DNA of 64,000 nt from Nonomuraea turcica (GTDB taxonomy: Bacteria > Actinomycetota > Actinomycetes > Streptosporangiales > Streptosporangiaceae). This document shows, piece after piece, positions 19,916-28,398 of the stretch. A program made the position numbers and the translations under genes. Location of the stretch: assembly GCF_030718205.1 (NCBI RefSeq), contig NZ_JAUZQF010000001.1, positions 186,001 to 250,000 on the forward strand. Direction: 5' to 3'. The notes beneath the pieces are model-generated. The model was not told the DNA's origin and did not search any database. It saw only the letters and a program-made list of their open reading frames with translations. Positions within the stretch are counted from its first letter, which is position 1. Each line of letters starts with the position of its first letter.

Positions 19916-20659
19916 GTGCCGCATCAACCGATAACCGTGTCCGGCGTCGAGGTGACACCGCTCTGCGACGCCGTGGGCCCGATGGGGTCGGCGATCCGCC
20001 GCCCGCTCGCCGAGATGTTCCCCGATTCGGGGCTCCGGGACGAGCCGTGGGTCCTGCACTTCCACTGCTATCTGCTGCGTTCGGCGGCAGGCCGCCTCAC
20101 TCTGGTCGACACCGGCATCGGCGGCGCCGAGTCGCCGGCGTCCAGTTGGGCGCCGGTCCCGGGAACGCTGGCCGGCGAGCTGGCCGCGGCCGGCGTCGCG
20201 CCCGCTGACATCGACACCGTCGTCCTCACCCACCTGCACAGCGACCACGCCAGCGGCGTGGTGACCGACGACGGCAGGCCGGCGTTCGAGAACGCGCGCC
20301 ATGTGCTCCAGCAGGCCGAGCTGGACGCCGCGGCGGGGCCCGTGCTCGACCGGCTGCTCGCTCCGATCAAGGGCCAACTACACGTGGTGGAGGGCCGGGC
20401 CGAGGTCGCCCCCGGTGTTCACGTGCACCTCGCGGCGGGGCACACGCCCGGCCATCAGATCGTCCGGGTCGGCGACGTGGCCATGACCGGCGACCTCGTT
20501 GTCCATCCCGTGCAGCTCGACGACCCTGGCGTGCGTTACCTCTACGACGACGACCAGGAGGCGGCCGCACGCACCCGCGCCGAGGTGCTCGACGCGCTCA
20601 GGGCCGAGCGGGCGATTCTGGCCACCGCCCACTTCAGCGAGCCTTTCCTGCGTCTTTGA
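19916..20659 (+). CDS. MBL-fold metallo-hydrolase
   Basis: 247 residues, GTG start. The metallo-beta-lactamase signature HLHSDHASG lies at 106-114, with a later LAAGHTPGH segment, VAMTGDLVVHP for the bridging Asp, and TAHFSEPF near the C-terminus. It is likely a cytoplasmic hydrolase of the lactonase/quorum-quencher-like MBL branch, of unknown substrate. It follows the zinc-ribbon gene by 9 bp and precedes the Nudix gene by 28 bp in the same direction. Confidence 0.85.
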   Translation: MPHQPITVSGVEVTPLCDAVGPMGSAIRRPLAEMFPDSGLRDEPWVLHFHCYLLRSAAGRLTLVDTGIGGAESPASSWAPVPGTLAGELAAAGVAPADIDTVVLTHLHSDHASGVVTDDGRPAFENARHVLQQAELDAAAGPVLDRLLAPIKGQLHVVEGRAEVAPGVHVHLAAGHTPGHQIVRVGDVAMTGDLVVHPVQLDDPGVRYLYDDDQEAAARTRAEVLDALRAERAILATAHFSEPFLRL

Positions 20660-20687
20660 GCACGTCCGGGTCTGCCATAGTGCTGGT

Positions 20688-21161
20688 GTGAACGATTTCT
20701 GGGCCACGGTCAACCGGGTGATCGCAGGAGCGGCGGCGTACATCACTGACGAGAAGGGGCGGGTCCTGCTGGTCGACCCGAACTACCGCGAGCACTGGAA
20801 CTTCCCCGGCGGCATCGTCGACGCCGGGGAGCATCCCGCGCAGGCCTGCGCCAGGGAAGTGGCCGAGGAGGTCGGGCTGAAGGTGGAGGTCGGCAGGCTG
20901 CTGACCGTGCACTGGGGTGAGCTGTCGTACATCCCCTATCCGCTGGTCAACTTCCTGTTCGACTGCGGCGAGATCGCCTCTGACACGCCCATCACCCTGC
21001 AGGCCGAGGAGCTGGACGACTACGGGTTCTTCACGGTCGAGGAGGCCGAGCGGCTGCTGCCGAGCCACGTCTACCAGCGGCTGCTGGCCGCGGCGGCCGC
21101 CCGGGAGTCCGGCGGGATGCGCTACCTATCGCCCGCTCAGGACGGGCTGGTCGGCCAGTAG
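20688..21161 (+). CDS. Nudix hydrolase
   Basis: 157 residues from GTG 20688; no clear ribosome-binding site, so coupling to the upstream gene or a leaderless start is possible. The Nudix box G-x5-E-x7-REVAEEVGL fits fully (about 42-64). Family members hydrolyse nucleoside diphosphates linked to another moiety. The GELSYIPYPLVNFLFDC segment is the usual following strand pair. The 3' end overlaps the convergent sensor kinase gene by 36 bp. Confidence 0.9.
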   Translation: MNDFWATVNRVIAGAAAYITDEKGRVLLVDPNYREHWNFPGGIVDAGEHPAQACAREVAEEVGLKVEVGRLLTVHWGELSYIPYPLVNFLFDCGEIASDTPITLQAEELDDYGFFTVEEAERLLPSHVYQRLLAAAAARESGGMRYLSPAQDGLVGQ

Positions 21162-23027
21162 CGAGGCGGGCAGGGCCACCATCGCGGTCAGGCCGCCGTA
21201 CGGCGAGGGCGACAGGGTGACCTTGATGTCGTGCCGGGCCGCCAGCCTGCTGACCACGAACAAGCCGAGCCGGTCGCTCTGCGCCAGGTCGAACTCCGGC
21301 GTCGTGGTCAGCCGGTCGTTGAGCTCGTCGAGCTCAACGCGGGGCAGGCCGAGCCCTCGGTCCTCGACCTCGACCACCAGGCCGTTCGGGGTCGTCGTGC
21401 TCCGCACGTCCACCCTGGTCTGGGGCGGCGAGAACAGCGTGGCGTTCTCGACCAGCTCGGCCATCAGATGGGCCACGTCCGTGACCGCCGAGCCCAGCAG
21501 CGCGACCGGCGGCGTCTGGAGCACCTCGACCCGCTCGTACTCCTCCACCTCGGCCACCGCCGCGCGCAGCACGTCGTGGATCGGCACCGGATTGCGCCAG
21601 CCGCGACCCGGGGTCTGGCCGGACAGGATGATCAGGCTCTCGGCGTGCCGGCGCATGCGGGTCGTGAGGTGGTCCAGCTTGAACAGGTCCGCCAGGAGCT
21701 CCGGCTGCTCGGTCGCCCGTTCCATGCTGTCGAGCTGGAGCAGCTGCCGGTGCAGCAGCGACTGGTTGCGCCTGGCCAGGTTGACGAAGACCTGGCTGAC
21801 GCCGTGCCGCAGCCTGGCCTGGTCCACCGCGGCCTCGACGGCCGTGGACTGCACCTGGTTGAAGGCCTCGACGATGTCGTCCACCTCGGCGCTGTGCGTC
21901 CTGACCTCCAGCGGCGCGATCTCGGCCGGCGTGGGCGCGGCCGTGTTCGTCCGCAGGCGCCTGACCAGCCCCGGCAGCCGTACCTCGGCCAGCTCGGTGG
22001 CGGCGTCTCGGAGCCCGGCCAGCTCGCGCACCAGGCGCTTGCGGAAGCGCAGCGAGAGCATGATCGAGGCGATGACGGCGACGAGGCCCACGCCACCCGC
22101 CACGCCGATCTTGACCAGCATGCCGATGGCCGTCGGGGTGACCCGCTGCGTGATGCCGGTCACGGCCGCGGCCTGGTTGCGCTCGACGGCCCGCCACAGG
22201 TTCTCGCCGTCCACGGGCCAGGTGGCGGCCGTCGCGGGCAGGCCGTTCGTGGCCGCCTGCCCCCTGATGGCGTCCTCGGCCTTCAGGAACTCCTGGTAGA
22301 CGGGCGAGGCGGACAACGTCTCGTACGGCCCCCGCAGGTCGGCGTCCAGGTGCGAGAGCGCCTGCGCGAACAGCAGCCGCCTGGTCGCGGCCATCCCCGT
22401 GAACGCCTCCCGATCCCGGGGCTCCACCTGGCCCTTGGCCAGCACCACGGCGATCATCGCCCGCTCCCTGGACAGCAGGTCCTTGGCCTCGCCCAGCATG
22501 GTGATGGCCTTGGCCTGCTGGTAGAGCGTCATCTCGGGCACCAGCACCATGGCGTCGTACATGCGGAAGGACGCGTCCACGATCTGGCTGTAGCCGTCGA
22601 TCACGTCGAGCGGCGCGACGCTCGCGCCGTCCACGTCCTTGCGGACCTGAGCGAGCTGGTCGAGCTTGCCGTTCAGGGTGTTGAGCTGCGCGGTCATCTC
22701 AGGCGACAGGTCGCGTACGTTCTTGACCAGGCGGCGGAACGTCGCCACGGCCCGGTCGGTCCGGCCGCGCCGCTTGGCGAGGCCGTCCGCGCCCCGCCCG
22801 CTGACCAGGACCTCCACGGAGGCCAGCCGCTCCTCCTGCAGCGCGATGTTGACCTGCTCCGACGGCGTGGCCAGGTTCGTGACCAAATCGTTGATCGCGA
22901 GCAGGCGGACACCGTCCGCGCCGGTCAGGCCCGCCGCGAACGCCCACAGCCCGACGAGGGACAGCAGCGGGACGAGCAGCAGGATGAGGAGCTTCACAGC
23001 AATGGGACGGCCACGCTTGGGGGGCAT
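21126..23027 (-). CDS. Conservon-type (CvnA-like) sensor kinase with nitrate-sensor-like domain
   Basis: 633 residues. TM1 (about 12-34) is followed by a helical extracytoplasmic NIT-like domain (about 40-300), TM2 (about 310-332), a HAMP region, a four-helix segment (FVNLARRNQSLLHRQL) and a HATPase_c domain (LMAELVENATLFSPP, DRGLGLP, SDRLGLFVVSRLA). There is no typical HisKA phosphoacceptor box, as in CvnA proteins. In conservons this gene is followed by roadblock (CvnB), DUF742 (CvnC) and GTPase (CvnD) genes. Here the next gene runs convergent, so those partners are missing. The Nudix gene overlaps its 3' end. Confidence 0.9.
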   Translation of the reverse strand: MPPKRGRPIAVKLLILLLVPLLSLVGLWAFAAGLTGADGVRLLAINDLVTNLATPSEQVNIALQEERLASVEVLVSGRGADGLAKRRGRTDRAVATFRRLVKNVRDLSPEMTAQLNTLNGKLDQLAQVRKDVDGASVAPLDVIDGYSQIVDASFRMYDAMVLVPEMTLYQQAKAITMLGEAKDLLSRERAMIAVVLAKGQVEPRDREAFTGMAATRRLLFAQALSHLDADLRGPYETLSASPVYQEFLKAEDAIRGQAATNGLPATAATWPVDGENLWRAVERNQAAAVTGITQRVTPTAIGMLVKIGVAGGVGLVAVIASIMLSLRFRKRLVRELAGLRDAATELAEVRLPGLVRRLRTNTAAPTPAEIAPLEVRTHSAEVDDIVEAFNQVQSTAVEAAVDQARLRHGVSQVFVNLARRNQSLLHRQLLQLDSMERATEQPELLADLFKLDHLTTRMRRHAESLIILSGQTPGRGWRNPVPIHDVLRAAVAEVEEYERVEVLQTPPVALLGSAVTDVAHLMAELVENATLFSPPQTRVDVRSTTTPNGLVVEVEDRGLGLPRVELDELNDRLTTTPEFDLAQSDRLGLFVVSRLAARHDIKVTLSPSPYGGLTAMVALPASLLADQPVLSGR

Positions 23028-23089
23028 GCGACCTCCGGGTGCATGATGAGATCGCCTCGCAGATTACACCCCCCTTTGGAAGGATTTCT

Positions 23090-23509
23090 GTGCGTCTTCC
23101 GCGTTCTTTCTCCGGCTGGACCATCGCGGTCTTCGGATTCCTGGCCTTCGCCCTGGGGCTGCTCGGGCTGGTCTCGCCCGGCACGCAGCTGTCCATGCTG
23201 GGTTTCGAGGTGCTCGACGAACGGCCGGCCGGTGACTATACGGCGGTTTTCATGGCGGCATCGTCGATGGCGGCGGTGAACATGGGCGTCTACTACATGT
23301 TCGCGGCGTCGGCGGATTACACGCCGTTCTTCCGCTGGACCGTGCCGTTCAGGCTCGTGACGTTCACCGTCTTCACCGCGCTGGTGGTGACCGGGACGGC
23401 GCCGTCCGGGTTCTTCGGCGTCGGGTTGTGGGAGGGGCTGGGGGCGGCGGTCACGGGATTCGCGCTCTGGCGCGAGGGCAAGCTGATGCCCTCGCGCCAG
23501 GCGGCCTGA
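23090..23509 (+). CDS. Small membrane protein, four predicted segments
   Basis: 139 residues from GTG 23090, chosen because GGAAGG sits about 7 nt upstream. Hydrophobic segments lie at about 8-30, 52-72, 80-100 and 105-122, with short basic ends (final LWREGKLMPSRQAA). No catalytic motif. Divergent from the CvnA-like kinase. I do not recognise the family. Confidence 0.75.
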   Translation: MRLPRSFSGWTIAVFGFLAFALGLLGLVSPGTQLSMLGFEVLDERPAGDYTAVFMAASSMAAVNMGVYYMFAASADYTPFFRWTVPFRLVTFTVFTALVVTGTAPSGFFGVGLWEGLGAAVTGFALWREGKLMPSRQAA

Positions 23510-23869
23510 TCACGGATTGTCGGAGCCGCCGGCCACGAGGCGGTCGCCGGCCCTGTGCTCGCGTTCCAGCCGCCGCTCCAGATCGCGTTTCTCGTCCTCC
23601 AACCGGGCCACTTGGTCGGAGGCCTCGGCCCTGGCACTGCGCAGCCTGCGGCGGTGCCTGGCCGTCCGGCGCGAACCCGAGCCCAGCATCCAGAGACCCA
23701 GCGCCAGGACGGCCATGGTGACCGCGCCCGCCAAGAACATCTCCAGGTGGTTGAGCTCAAAGGTGTATCCGAACAGGATGTACCTCGAGCTCTCCTCAGT
23801 GAGGACCAGGGCCACGGCGCCGCCGGCGAGCAGGACCAGGAGAAGACCCAAAAGAATCATCCAACTCAC
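23510..23869 (-). CDS. LapA-like small membrane protein with coiled-coil tail
   Basis: 119 residues. Two hydrophobic segments (about 3-25 and 43-63) are followed by a basic RRTARHRRRL stretch and a charged coiled coil (about 72-110). This is the layout of LapA/DUF1049-type proteins. Convergent with the preceding membrane protein, with the stop codons abutting. Confidence 0.7.
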   Translation of the reverse strand: MSWMILLGLLLVLLAGGAVALVLTEESSRYILFGYTFELNHLEMFLAGAVTMAVLALGLWMLGSGSRRTARHRRRLRSARAEASDQVARLEDEKRDLERRLEREHRAGDRLVAGGSDNP

Positions 23870-23934
23870 CCCTTGTCGTCAGAGCGCGGTTCTCCTTCCC
23901 CGATGGCGTCGGGGTATGCGCGATGATGACGTTC

Positions 23935-24462
23935 ATGAGACCCGAGCCCGGACAGGTGCTCCACTTCTCCGAGGACCCGACGATCGAGCGGTTCGTCCCG
24001 CACGTGGCGCCCACGAGCGCGCTGAGCGAGGCGTACGTGTGGGCGGTCGACCATGACCGCTCCCCCGACTACTGGTTCCCGCGCGCCTGCCCGCGGGCGA
24101 TGGCGTGGGTGGGGCCGCGCACCACAGAGGAGGACAAGGTCCGCATCATCGGCCCTGGCTGCGGTGAGCGTGTGCACGCCATCGAATACGGCTGGCTCGA
24201 CGCTCTCAGGGACGTCAAGCTGTACGCCTACCGCCTGCTCGCCGATGACTTCGAGCCCATCGGCGACCCGCCGAGCGCCGTGGTCGCGAAGGTGCCGGTC
24301 GAGCCACTCGGCCCGCCCGAGCGCGTGGGTGACCTCTTCGAGCTGCACGAAGAGGCGGGGATTCAGTTGCGGGTGCTGCCCAACCTGTGGGCGTTCTGGC
24401 ACGAGGTGATCGAGAGCACGCTGGAGTTCAGCGGGATTCGGCTGCGCAACGCTCGTCCATGA
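23935..24462 (+). CDS. DUF6886 family protein
   Basis: 175 residues from the ATG beginning MRPEPGQVLHFSED; two earlier in-frame ATGs (23923, 23926) are possible. The conserved blocks VLHFSEDPTIERFVPH, AYVWAVDHDRSPDYWFPR and CPRAMAW are typical of DUF6886. No function is established. The 3' end overlaps the convergent reductase gene by 35 bp. Confidence 0.8.
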   Translation: MRPEPGQVLHFSEDPTIERFVPHVAPTSALSEAYVWAVDHDRSPDYWFPRACPRAMAWVGPRTTEEDKVRIIGPGCGERVHAIEYGWLDALRDVKLYAYRLLADDFEPIGDPPSAVVAKVPVEPLGPPERVGDLFELHEEAGIQLRVLPNLWAFWHEVIESTLEFSGIRLRNARP

Positions 24463-25399
24463 GCGCGACCAGCGTCTTCAGCGGCATCGAGGCGGGCGGG
24501 AGCTTCTCGCGGGCATGCCGGTTCGCCTCGCGCCGCAGCACCTCGTTGACCGGAGTGGGCACGCCGTGCAGGCGGCCGAGCAGGACGATCTCGCCGTTGA
24601 GGTAGTCGGCCTCGATGGAGCCGCTGGCCCTGGCCAGGCTCTGCCACGATGAGCCGCCGCCGCGGTCGACGCCCTCGATGGGGCGCATGTCCACCTGGTG
24701 GCCACGCATCTGGCGTTCGTCCTCGGGAGTGGAGTACGCGATGCCGGCCTTGTCCAGCACGTCCATGGCCTCGGCCCGGGCCCGGTCCACGACCGTCGCC
24801 ATACCGTCGGGGTGGCCGACGAGGGCCTCCACGGCGTTGGCGAGGTTGCCGAGCAGCTTGCCGTGCTTCCAGCGCATCACGTCGGGGAACGCGCGGGCCA
24901 CGAGGCCCCGCTTGCCGAGGTCGGTGACGATGCGCGCGGCGAGGTCGTCCACACCTTGTGGATAACGCCCGACGTGCAGCATGCCCGAGTAGGGGTAGCC
25001 GTGGGCGGCCACCACGCCGGGCTCCAGGTGCTGGGCGGGCAGCCAGACACACATGCCGTAAACGCGCGAAAACCGCCGCAGGACCATGCGCTCGTTGGCG
25101 ACGCCGTTCTGGGCGCACACCACGGGCAGGTCCGTCGGCCAGTCGGCCAGCGCGGCGATCGTGTCCTGGGACTTGGTGGCCAGGATCAGCACGTCGTCGT
25201 CGCGGGCCGGCACGGGGCCGTCGGCGGCGGGGATGTCGAGGGTCTCGGTGGTCTCAGGGGTGATCAGGCGCAGGCCGTCCCGCTTCAGCGCTTCGTAGTG
25301 GGCGCCTCTCGCGATGAGGAGAACGTCGTGCCCGCCTTGGTACAGGCGGGCACCAATGGTTCCACCAACGGCTCCTGCTCCGATCACTATGTAGCGCAT
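24428..25399 (-). CDS. 2-dehydropantoate 2-reductase family (ApbA/PanE) oxidoreductase
   Basis: 323 residues. An N-terminal NAD(P)-binding GAGAVGG (7-13) and a C-terminal helical domain with KLLGNLANAVEAL, the ketopantoate reductase pattern containing the catalytic Lys region. Many such proteins in actinomycetes are paralogues with other keto-acid substrates, and no pantothenate genes are nearby, so PanE activity is not assured. Confidence 0.85.
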   Translation of the reverse strand: MRYIVIGAGAVGGTIGARLYQGGHDVLLIARGAHYEALKRDGLRLITPETTETLDIPAADGPVPARDDDVLILATKSQDTIAALADWPTDLPVVCAQNGVANERMVLRRFSRVYGMCVWLPAQHLEPGVVAAHGYPYSGMLHVGRYPQGVDDLAARIVTDLGKRGLVARAFPDVMRWKHGKLLGNLANAVEALVGHPDGMATVVDRARAEAMDVLDKAGIAYSTPEDERQMRGHQVDMRPIEGVDRGGGSSWQSLARASGSIEADYLNGEIVLLGRLHGVPTPVNEVLRREANRHAREKLPPASMPLKTLVALMDERCAAESR

Positions 25400-25418
25400 T
25401 GTCCGAGGATGTCATTCC

Positions 25419-26147
25419 TCATTTCGCAAGCGCTACTTGGGTCTGCGTCGTGACGGCGGTGCCGCGCCCACGTTCCCGCATGATCGTCTTGAGCACGCGC
25501 CAGCCGTCGCGGACGGCGTTGAGGTTGCTGGCGCCGTGGATGCGGGAGCGCTCGTGGCTGGGGACCTCGCGGATGACGAGCCCGGCCTGGGCGGCGCGGA
25601 CGTTCATCAGCGTCTCGATTTCGAAACCGTCGCAATCGAGGTCAAGGGCCTCCAGGTGGCGCGCCCAGAAGGCGTTGTAGCCGTAGCAGAGGTCGGTGTA
25701 GCGGGTGCCGTAGAGCAGGTTGGTCAGCCCGGTGAGGACCTTGTTGCCGAGCGAGCGCCACGGGCTGAGGTCGTCGGAGCCGCCGCCGGGCGCGTATCTG
25801 GAGCCCTTGGCGAAGTCGGCGCCGGCGAGCAAGGTGTCGACGAAGGAGCGGATCTCACGGCCGTCCGTGGAGCCGTCAGCGTCGATCATCACGATGATGT
25901 CGCCCCTGGCGGCTTGGAAGCCCTCGATGAGCGCGTTGCCCTTGCCGCGCCGGGTCTGCACGACGACCCGCAGGTCCGGGCGCAGCCTCCGCGCCACGGC
26001 GATGGTGTCGTCGGCCGAGTTGCCGTCGACCAGGATCACCTCGTCGATCCAGTCGGGCAGCGTGGCGAAGACATGGGGAAGGTTCTCGGCCTCGTTCATC
26101 GCGGGAACGATGACACTGACGCTGGCGGCGGAAAGCTGCTTGTTCAT
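25419..26147 (-). CDS. Family 2 glycosyltransferase (dolichol-phosphate mannosyltransferase-like)
   Basis: 242 residues from ATG 26147 (GGAGGA upstream; an ATG at 26198 would add 17 residues). The GT-A fold is visible from SVIVPAMNEAENLP, VDGNSADDT and the DxD-type IDADGSTD. Later blocks FAKGSRY and DLCYGYNAFW match DPM-synthase-like enzymes. No membrane segments, so it transfers a sugar on the cytoplasmic face, probably to a lipid carrier. It follows the P-loop kinase gene by 60 bp on the same strand. Confidence 0.88.
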   Translation of the reverse strand: MNKQLSAASVSVIVPAMNEAENLPHVFATLPDWIDEVILVDGNSADDTIAVARRLRPDLRVVVQTRRGKGNALIEGFQAARGDIIVMIDADGSTDGREIRSFVDTLLAGADFAKGSRYAPGGGSDDLSPWRSLGNKVLTGLTNLLYGTRYTDLCYGYNAFWARHLEALDLDCDGFEIETLMNVRAAQAGLVIREVPSHERSRIHGASNLNAVRDGWRVLKTIMRERGRGTAVTTQTQVALAK

Positions 26148-26207
26148 GGAAACAAGGTCCTCCTGCACACATGCAGGCGACTTGACTCTGCCTTGCATTG
26201 GTCCTTT

Positions 26208-26750
26208 CTATGGAAGATCGTCGTCGACTCTCGCTTCGCCGATCCTTGAAAGGATCTCCTTCACCGTCTCCTCCGGGCTCTGTCGCGAGGTGTCCAGCCA
26301 CAGGCCGATGCGCGGGGTCTCGCGGTGGAGCACCTGGTCGAGCAGGGTCACCGTCCAGCCGCCGCCGTAACCGTCCTTGGCCCGGGCCCGCTCCCGAGCC
26401 TCCACCGCGGCCGGGTCCGGAGCGAGCACGACCACGTGCAACGGGCGGGTGCGGATGAGCTTCGTGAAGCGCTCCAGGTCCGCTCCGAGGATGACGTCCT
26501 GGACGATCGGCGTGAACCCGGCCTCGGCGTACAGGTCCGCCGTGGTCGCCGCGATCCGGTAACGGAGGTGGAGTTGGCGGACCGCCTCGTCGATCGGCTC
26601 GGGGGTCATCTCGGCGCGGCCGGAGACCACCATGCGGCGGAAGGTGTCGCCGCGGACGTGGGCCGCGCGAGGCAGGCGCTCGGCCAGGGCCTGCGCCACG
26701 GTGGACTTGCCGGCGGCCGAGACGCCGGTGATGAGGACCGCGCCGTTCAC
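26208..26750 (-). CDS. Small P-loop phosphotransferase coupled to LysRS
   Basis: 180 residues. P-loop GVSAAGKST at 9-17, a following HVRGDTFRRMV segment, and a lid region with arginines (ARERARAKDGYGGGW). It belongs to the AAA_33/chloramphenicol-phosphotransferase-like group, whose substrates range from antibiotics to nucleosides and tRNA. Its ATG overlaps the stop of the class I LysRS gene by 4 bp, so it is translated in step with it. That link makes a role in tRNA or amino acid metabolism possible but unproven. Confidence 0.75.
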   Translation of the reverse strand: MNGAVLITGVSAAGKSTVAQALAERLPRAAHVRGDTFRRMVVSGRAEMTPEPIDEAVRQLHLRYRIAATTADLYAEAGFTPIVQDVILGADLERFTKLIRTRPLHVVVLAPDPAAVEARERARAKDGYGGGWTVTLLDQVLHRETPRIGLWLDTSRQSPEETVKEILSRIGEARVDDDLP

Positions 26751-28348
26751 GCGCCCACGAGTTTCCTGACCCGGTCGGCGCCCACGGCGAGCAGGAGTGT
26801 GGGAAGCCGTGGGCCGGTGTCGCGGCCGACGAGCAGCTTGTAGAGCAGGGCGAAGAAGGCCCGTTGGGCGGCCTTCAGCTCAGGGGTGGGGTCGGCGTCG
26901 GCGGGCAGGCCCGCCTGGAGCTTCGGCACCCCGTACACGAGCGTGGTCAGCCCGTCGAGTGACCAGTCGTCGAGGCCGTCGGCCAGCAGTCGCAGCGACT
27001 CTCGCTCGCTCGCGCCGAGCGAGTCGAGCAGCTCCTCGTCCGGCGACTCCCGCACCCGGGTGCGCTGGTCGGCGGGCAAGTGGGCGTCGACCCAGCGCTG
27101 TGCCCGGTCCAGGCGGGGGCGGGCGGCGTCGAGGTCGCCGATCCCGTCGAGGTCGCGCAGGATGCGCAGGGTCTGCTCGGCGTGGCCGGTCGTGATGTCC
27201 ACGATGGAGGCCAGCGTCCGGTAGGGGACGGGGCGCGGGGTGACGGGCAGCGGGCCCTCGGCCGTGTGCACCGCGCGGTCGTAGGCGGCCAGCTCGGCGG
27301 GCTGGGCCTGGCCCGCGGCCACCTTGCGGCCCAAGGCGTCCCACTCGTCGTAGAGCCGGTGGATCTCCTGGTCGAAGGCGATCTTGAAGGACTGGGCGGG
27401 CTTGCGGCGGGCGTACAGCCAGCGCAGCACGGGCGCCTCCATGATCTCCAGGGCGTCGGCCGCGGTCGGCACGTCTCCCTTTGAGCTGCTCATTTTGGCC
27501 ATGCCGATGATGCCGACGAACGCGTACATGGGGCCGATCGGCTGCTGCCCGCCGAACACCTCGGACACGATCCGGCCGCCGACGGTCCACGCCGAGCCCG
27601 GAGAGTGGTGGTCGACGCCGGACGGCTCGAAGATCACGCCCTCGTACGCCCACCGCATCGGCCAGTCGACCTTCCACACCAGCTTGCCGCGGTCGTGCTC
27701 GGCCAGCCGCACGGTCTCGCCGAAGCCGCACTCGCAGGTGTAGGCCAGCTCGGTGGTCGCATCGTCGTAGGCCGTGACGGTCGTGAGGTCGCGCCCGCAC
27801 AGGTCGCAATAGGGCTTGTAGGGGAAATAGTCCTCCACCTGCTTCGACCGGTGCCGCGACAACACGGCGTCGATCGCGGCCCGCTCGCGCACCGCCAGCA
27901 GGATCTGCTCGCGGTAGGCGCCCGAGGTGTATTGCTCGGTCTGGCTGATCGTCCGGCACTGCACGCCCAGCTCCGCCATGGCCTCGATCATGGGGGCCTT
28001 GAAGTGCTCGGCCCAGTTGGCGTGTGCGCTGCCCGGCGGGGCGGGCACCGACGTCAGCGGCTTGCCGATGTGCTCGGCCCACGACGGGTCGATGCCCGCG
28101 GGCACCCTGCGGAACCGGTCGTAGTCATCCCAGGACAGCAGGTGCGTGCACGCGACCCCACGCCGCCTGATCTCGTCGGCGACGAGGTGGGGCGTCATGA
28201 TCTCGCGCAGGTTGCCCAGGTGGACCGGGCCTGACGGGCTCAGGCCGGAGGCGCAGACGATCGGGGTGCCAGGCGCGCGCTTCTCCGCCTCGGAGATCAC
28301 TTGGTCCGCGAACCTGGACACCCAGTCGGTCTCGCCACTCGTAGCCAT
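26747..28348 (-). CDS. lysS: Class I lysyl-tRNA synthetase
   Basis: 533 residues, normal length. The class I signatures are clear: HLGN (43-46, the HIGH equivalent) and KMSSSKG at about 283-289. A zinc-binding CDLCGRD...CECGF insert lies near 185-210. The alpha-helix-cage anticodon domain fills the C-terminal third. Class I LysRS is best known from archaea; some actinomycetes carry it beside a class II LysRS. It heads an operon with the P-loop kinase and probably the glycosyltransferase. Confidence 0.95.
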   Translation of the reverse strand: MATSGETDWVSRFADQVISEAEKRAPGTPIVCASGLSPSGPVHLGNLREIMTPHLVADEIRRRGVACTHLLSWDDYDRFRRVPAGIDPSWAEHIGKPLTSVPAPPGSAHANWAEHFKAPMIEAMAELGVQCRTISQTEQYTSGAYREQILLAVRERAAIDAVLSRHRSKQVEDYFPYKPYCDLCGRDLTTVTAYDDATTELAYTCECGFGETVRLAEHDRGKLVWKVDWPMRWAYEGVIFEPSGVDHHSPGSAWTVGGRIVSEVFGGQQPIGPMYAFVGIIGMAKMSSSKGDVPTAADALEIMEAPVLRWLYARRKPAQSFKIAFDQEIHRLYDEWDALGRKVAAGQAQPAELAAYDRAVHTAEGPLPVTPRPVPYRTLASIVDITTGHAEQTLRILRDLDGIGDLDAARPRLDRAQRWVDAHLPADQRTRVRESPDEELLDSLGASERESLRLLADGLDDWSLDGLTTLVYGVPKLQAGLPADADPTPELKAAQRAFFALLYKLLVGRDTGPRLPTLLLAVGADRVRKLVGA

Positions 28349-28398
28349 CGGGCCATTCTCGCGGTTCCCGGCGGCTCAGGCCAACGTATTCGCAAAGC

